Shown here: positions 63,003 through 64,000 of the stretch, piece by piece
How positions within the stretch are numbered: position 1 is the stretch's first letter
How the letters are laid out: the number at the start of each line of letters is the position of its first letter
NCBI RefSeq assembly: GCF_005889745.1
Contig: NZ_VCKZ01000001.1
Location: 1-64,000 of the forward strand
DNA from: Actinomadura geliboluensis
GTDB taxonomy: Bacteria; Actinomycetota; Actinomycetes; Streptosporangiales; Streptosporangiaceae
Length of the DNA: 64,000 bases
Reading direction: 5' to 3'
Made by a program: the position numbers and the translations under genes
The notes under the pieces: model-generated
The model's database searches: none
What the model saw: the letters and a program-made list of their open reading frames with translations, nothing else
What the model was told of the DNA's origin: nothing

Positions 63003-63386
63003 ATGAGCAAGCGCGAACTCCGCAGCGCGGACTCCGCCCCGCCCGCCGGCACCTACTCGCAGGGCCTCGTGGTCGGCGATTTCGTGTACACCTCGGGGAT
63101 GGGGCCGCTCGACCCGAAGACCGGCGAGGTCGTCGGCACGGACGTCGCCACGCAGACCCGGCAGGTTCTCGCCAACCTGGCCGCGATCCTGCGCGAGCAC
63201 GGGCTGGGCCTGGACGACGTGGTGAAGTCGACCGTCCACCTGCAGGACCTCCACCGCGACTTCGCCGCCTTTGACGAGGTGTACCGGGAGCACTTCACGC
63301 AGCCCTACCCGGTGCGCACGACCGTGGGTTCGACCCTGATGAACATCCTGGTCGAGATCGACTTCGTCGCCTACAAGAAGAGCTGA
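63003..63386 (+). CDS. ridA: RidA family enamine/imine deaminase (island 2)
   Basis: A 127-residue classical RidA: YSQGLVVGDFVYTSGMGPLD, VVKSTVHLQDLHRDFAAFDE, and the substrate arginine in PYPVRTTVGSTLM. It hydrolyses enamine/imine intermediates from PLP dehydratases to keto acids, directly complementing the PLP enzyme at 60172. GAGGAG precedes ATG 63003. Confidence 0.92.
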   Translation: MSKRELRSADSAPPAGTYSQGLVVGDFVYTSGMGPLDPKTGEVVGTDVATQTRQVLANLAAILREHGLGLDDVVKSTVHLQDLHRDFAAFDEVYREHFTQPYPVRTTVGSTLMNILVEIDFVAYKKS

Positions 63387-64000
63387 TGGACTCGTCCCTC
63401 TATGTGATGGTGGAGGATCTGCGCGGCGCGGACGCCGCGCGGATCCTCTCCCACAACGTCTCGTCCATCACCATCGGGGCCGCCTACCACCGCGCCAGGG
63501 ACGTGACCCCGCACGGCGCCAGCCGTGTCACCTTTCGCCATGACGGAATCCACTTCCCTCCCGGCGACCTCTTCGACGGGCTTCGCCTCCAGCCACCGGT
63601 ACAGAAGGACGCCGCGCGCGACCCCATACGAACCCTCCGGGAGGAGACCCACCGGCTCGGTGCCGCGCTGCACGGATGGGGCGTCTTCCTGCACAACACC
63701 ACCCTGGGTCTGGCCTTTCCGGACGTCACCCATCAGAACTGCTTCGGCGACCGTGCCGCACCCGCCGACCTGTGCCCGTCCAACCCGGACGTCCGCGCGT
63801 ACGCCGTCGCCCTCGGACGCGCCATCGCCCGCCAAGGCGTCGACACGGTCGTCGCGGAATCCCTGCATTTCGGGACGTTCGGCCACGGCTACCACCACGA
63901 GCGCTCTTTCGTGGACCTGGGCCCGGCCGCCGAGTTCGCCTTTGGCCTGTGCTTCTGCCCCTCCTGTGTCGCCCGCATCCCGCACGCCGCCGAGGCCCGC
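63386..64000 (+). CDS. unidentified, cut off by window end (possible TIM-barrel glycoside hydrolase)
   Basis: ATG 63386 overlaps the RidA stop (TGATG), so this gene belongs to the operon. The 205 visible residues start MDSSLYVMVEDLRG and include WGVFLHNTTLGL, FPDVTHQNCFGD, CPSNPDVRAY, VVAESLHFGTFGH and a cysteine-rich FGLCFCPSC at the right edge. Alternating strands and helices with conserved-looking acidic/His residues (AESLHF) suggest a barrel hydrolase. I do not recognise a specific family. Confidence 0.7.
   Translation, partial: MDSSLYVMVEDLRGADAARILSHNVSSITIGAAYHRARDVTPHGASRVTFRHDGIHFPPGDLFDGLRLQPPVQKDAARDPIRTLREETHRLGAALHGWGVFLHNTTLGLAFPDVTHQNCFGDRAAPADLCPSNPDVRAYAVALGRAIARQGVDTVVAESLHFGTFGHGYHHERSFVDLGPAAEFAFGLCFCPSCVARIPHAAEAR

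Overview
The window is very GC-rich with strong G/C third-position bias, GTG/TTG starts and ATGA/TGATG gene overlaps. It carries actinobacterial hallmark families: SigJ-type ECF sigma factors, an S-adenosyl methyltransferase of the Streptomyces/Actinomadura type, a DUF3558 lipoprotein, an LCP protein and a PASTA-less Ser/Thr kinase. It is most likely chromosomal DNA of a filamentous actinomycete (Streptosporangiales/Actinomadura-like or Streptomyces-like). The genus is inferred. I saw no tRNA, rRNA, CRISPR array, intact IS element or replication origin.

Layout. 1-4.3 kb is degraded accessory DNA: a gutted SMR efflux gene behind a TetR regulator with a perfect operator, a frameshifted quinone oxidoreductase, a membrane-anchored Mrr-type nuclease and a hypothetical gene. 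4.3-20.9 kb is catabolic island 1. It contains a HemL-like class III aminotransferase (divergent), two Gfo/Idh/MocA oxidoreductases, an FAH-family hydrolase, a five-gene peptide/oligosaccharide ABC importer, RidA, a D-aminoacylase, an IclR regulator, a TIM-barrel amidohydrolase (lactonase-like), a fold-III PLP enzyme and a secreted BNR/sialidase-like protein. Three copies of CATGGAA-N5-TTCC(A/G)TG lie at its three promoters and look like the IclR regulon operator. 20.9-50 kb is mixed chromosomal and accessory content: DUF1232, TSUP, LCP, VOC, a DMFase-like lipoprotein, a Ser/Thr kinase, an ars group without a visible efflux pump, two oxidoreductase-or-AhpD plus SigJ pairs, a MarR/haloalkane-dehalogenase-like divergon, a PucR-type regulator, a glycosyltransferase, a MazG-Nudix fusion and an MFS/TetR pair, with several gene relics between them.

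51.2-64 kb is catabolic island 2, one tight operon behind a TTTTGCA-G-TGCAAAA palindrome. It holds an N-acyl-D-amino acid deacylase, a ribose-type ABC importer, an M20 hydrolase, an MBL-fold hydrolase, IclR, a D-threonine-aldolase-like PLP enzyme, KDPG aldolase, 2-keto-3-deoxygluconate kinase, RidA, and an unfinished gene that runs off the window. The simplest reading is catabolism of an N-acyl amino-aldonate (for example N-acetylglucosaminate): deacylation, PLP ammonia-lyase with RidA, 2-keto-3-deoxygluconate, kinase, aldolase, then pyruvate plus a triose phosphate.

Island 1 reuses the deacylase / PLP enzyme / RidA / IclR core. It replaces kinase and aldolase with oxidoreductases, a lactonase-like amidohydrolase and an FAH hydrolase, as expected for a non-phosphorylative version. 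The substrate and reaction order of both islands are inference. The gene content and operators are seen directly.
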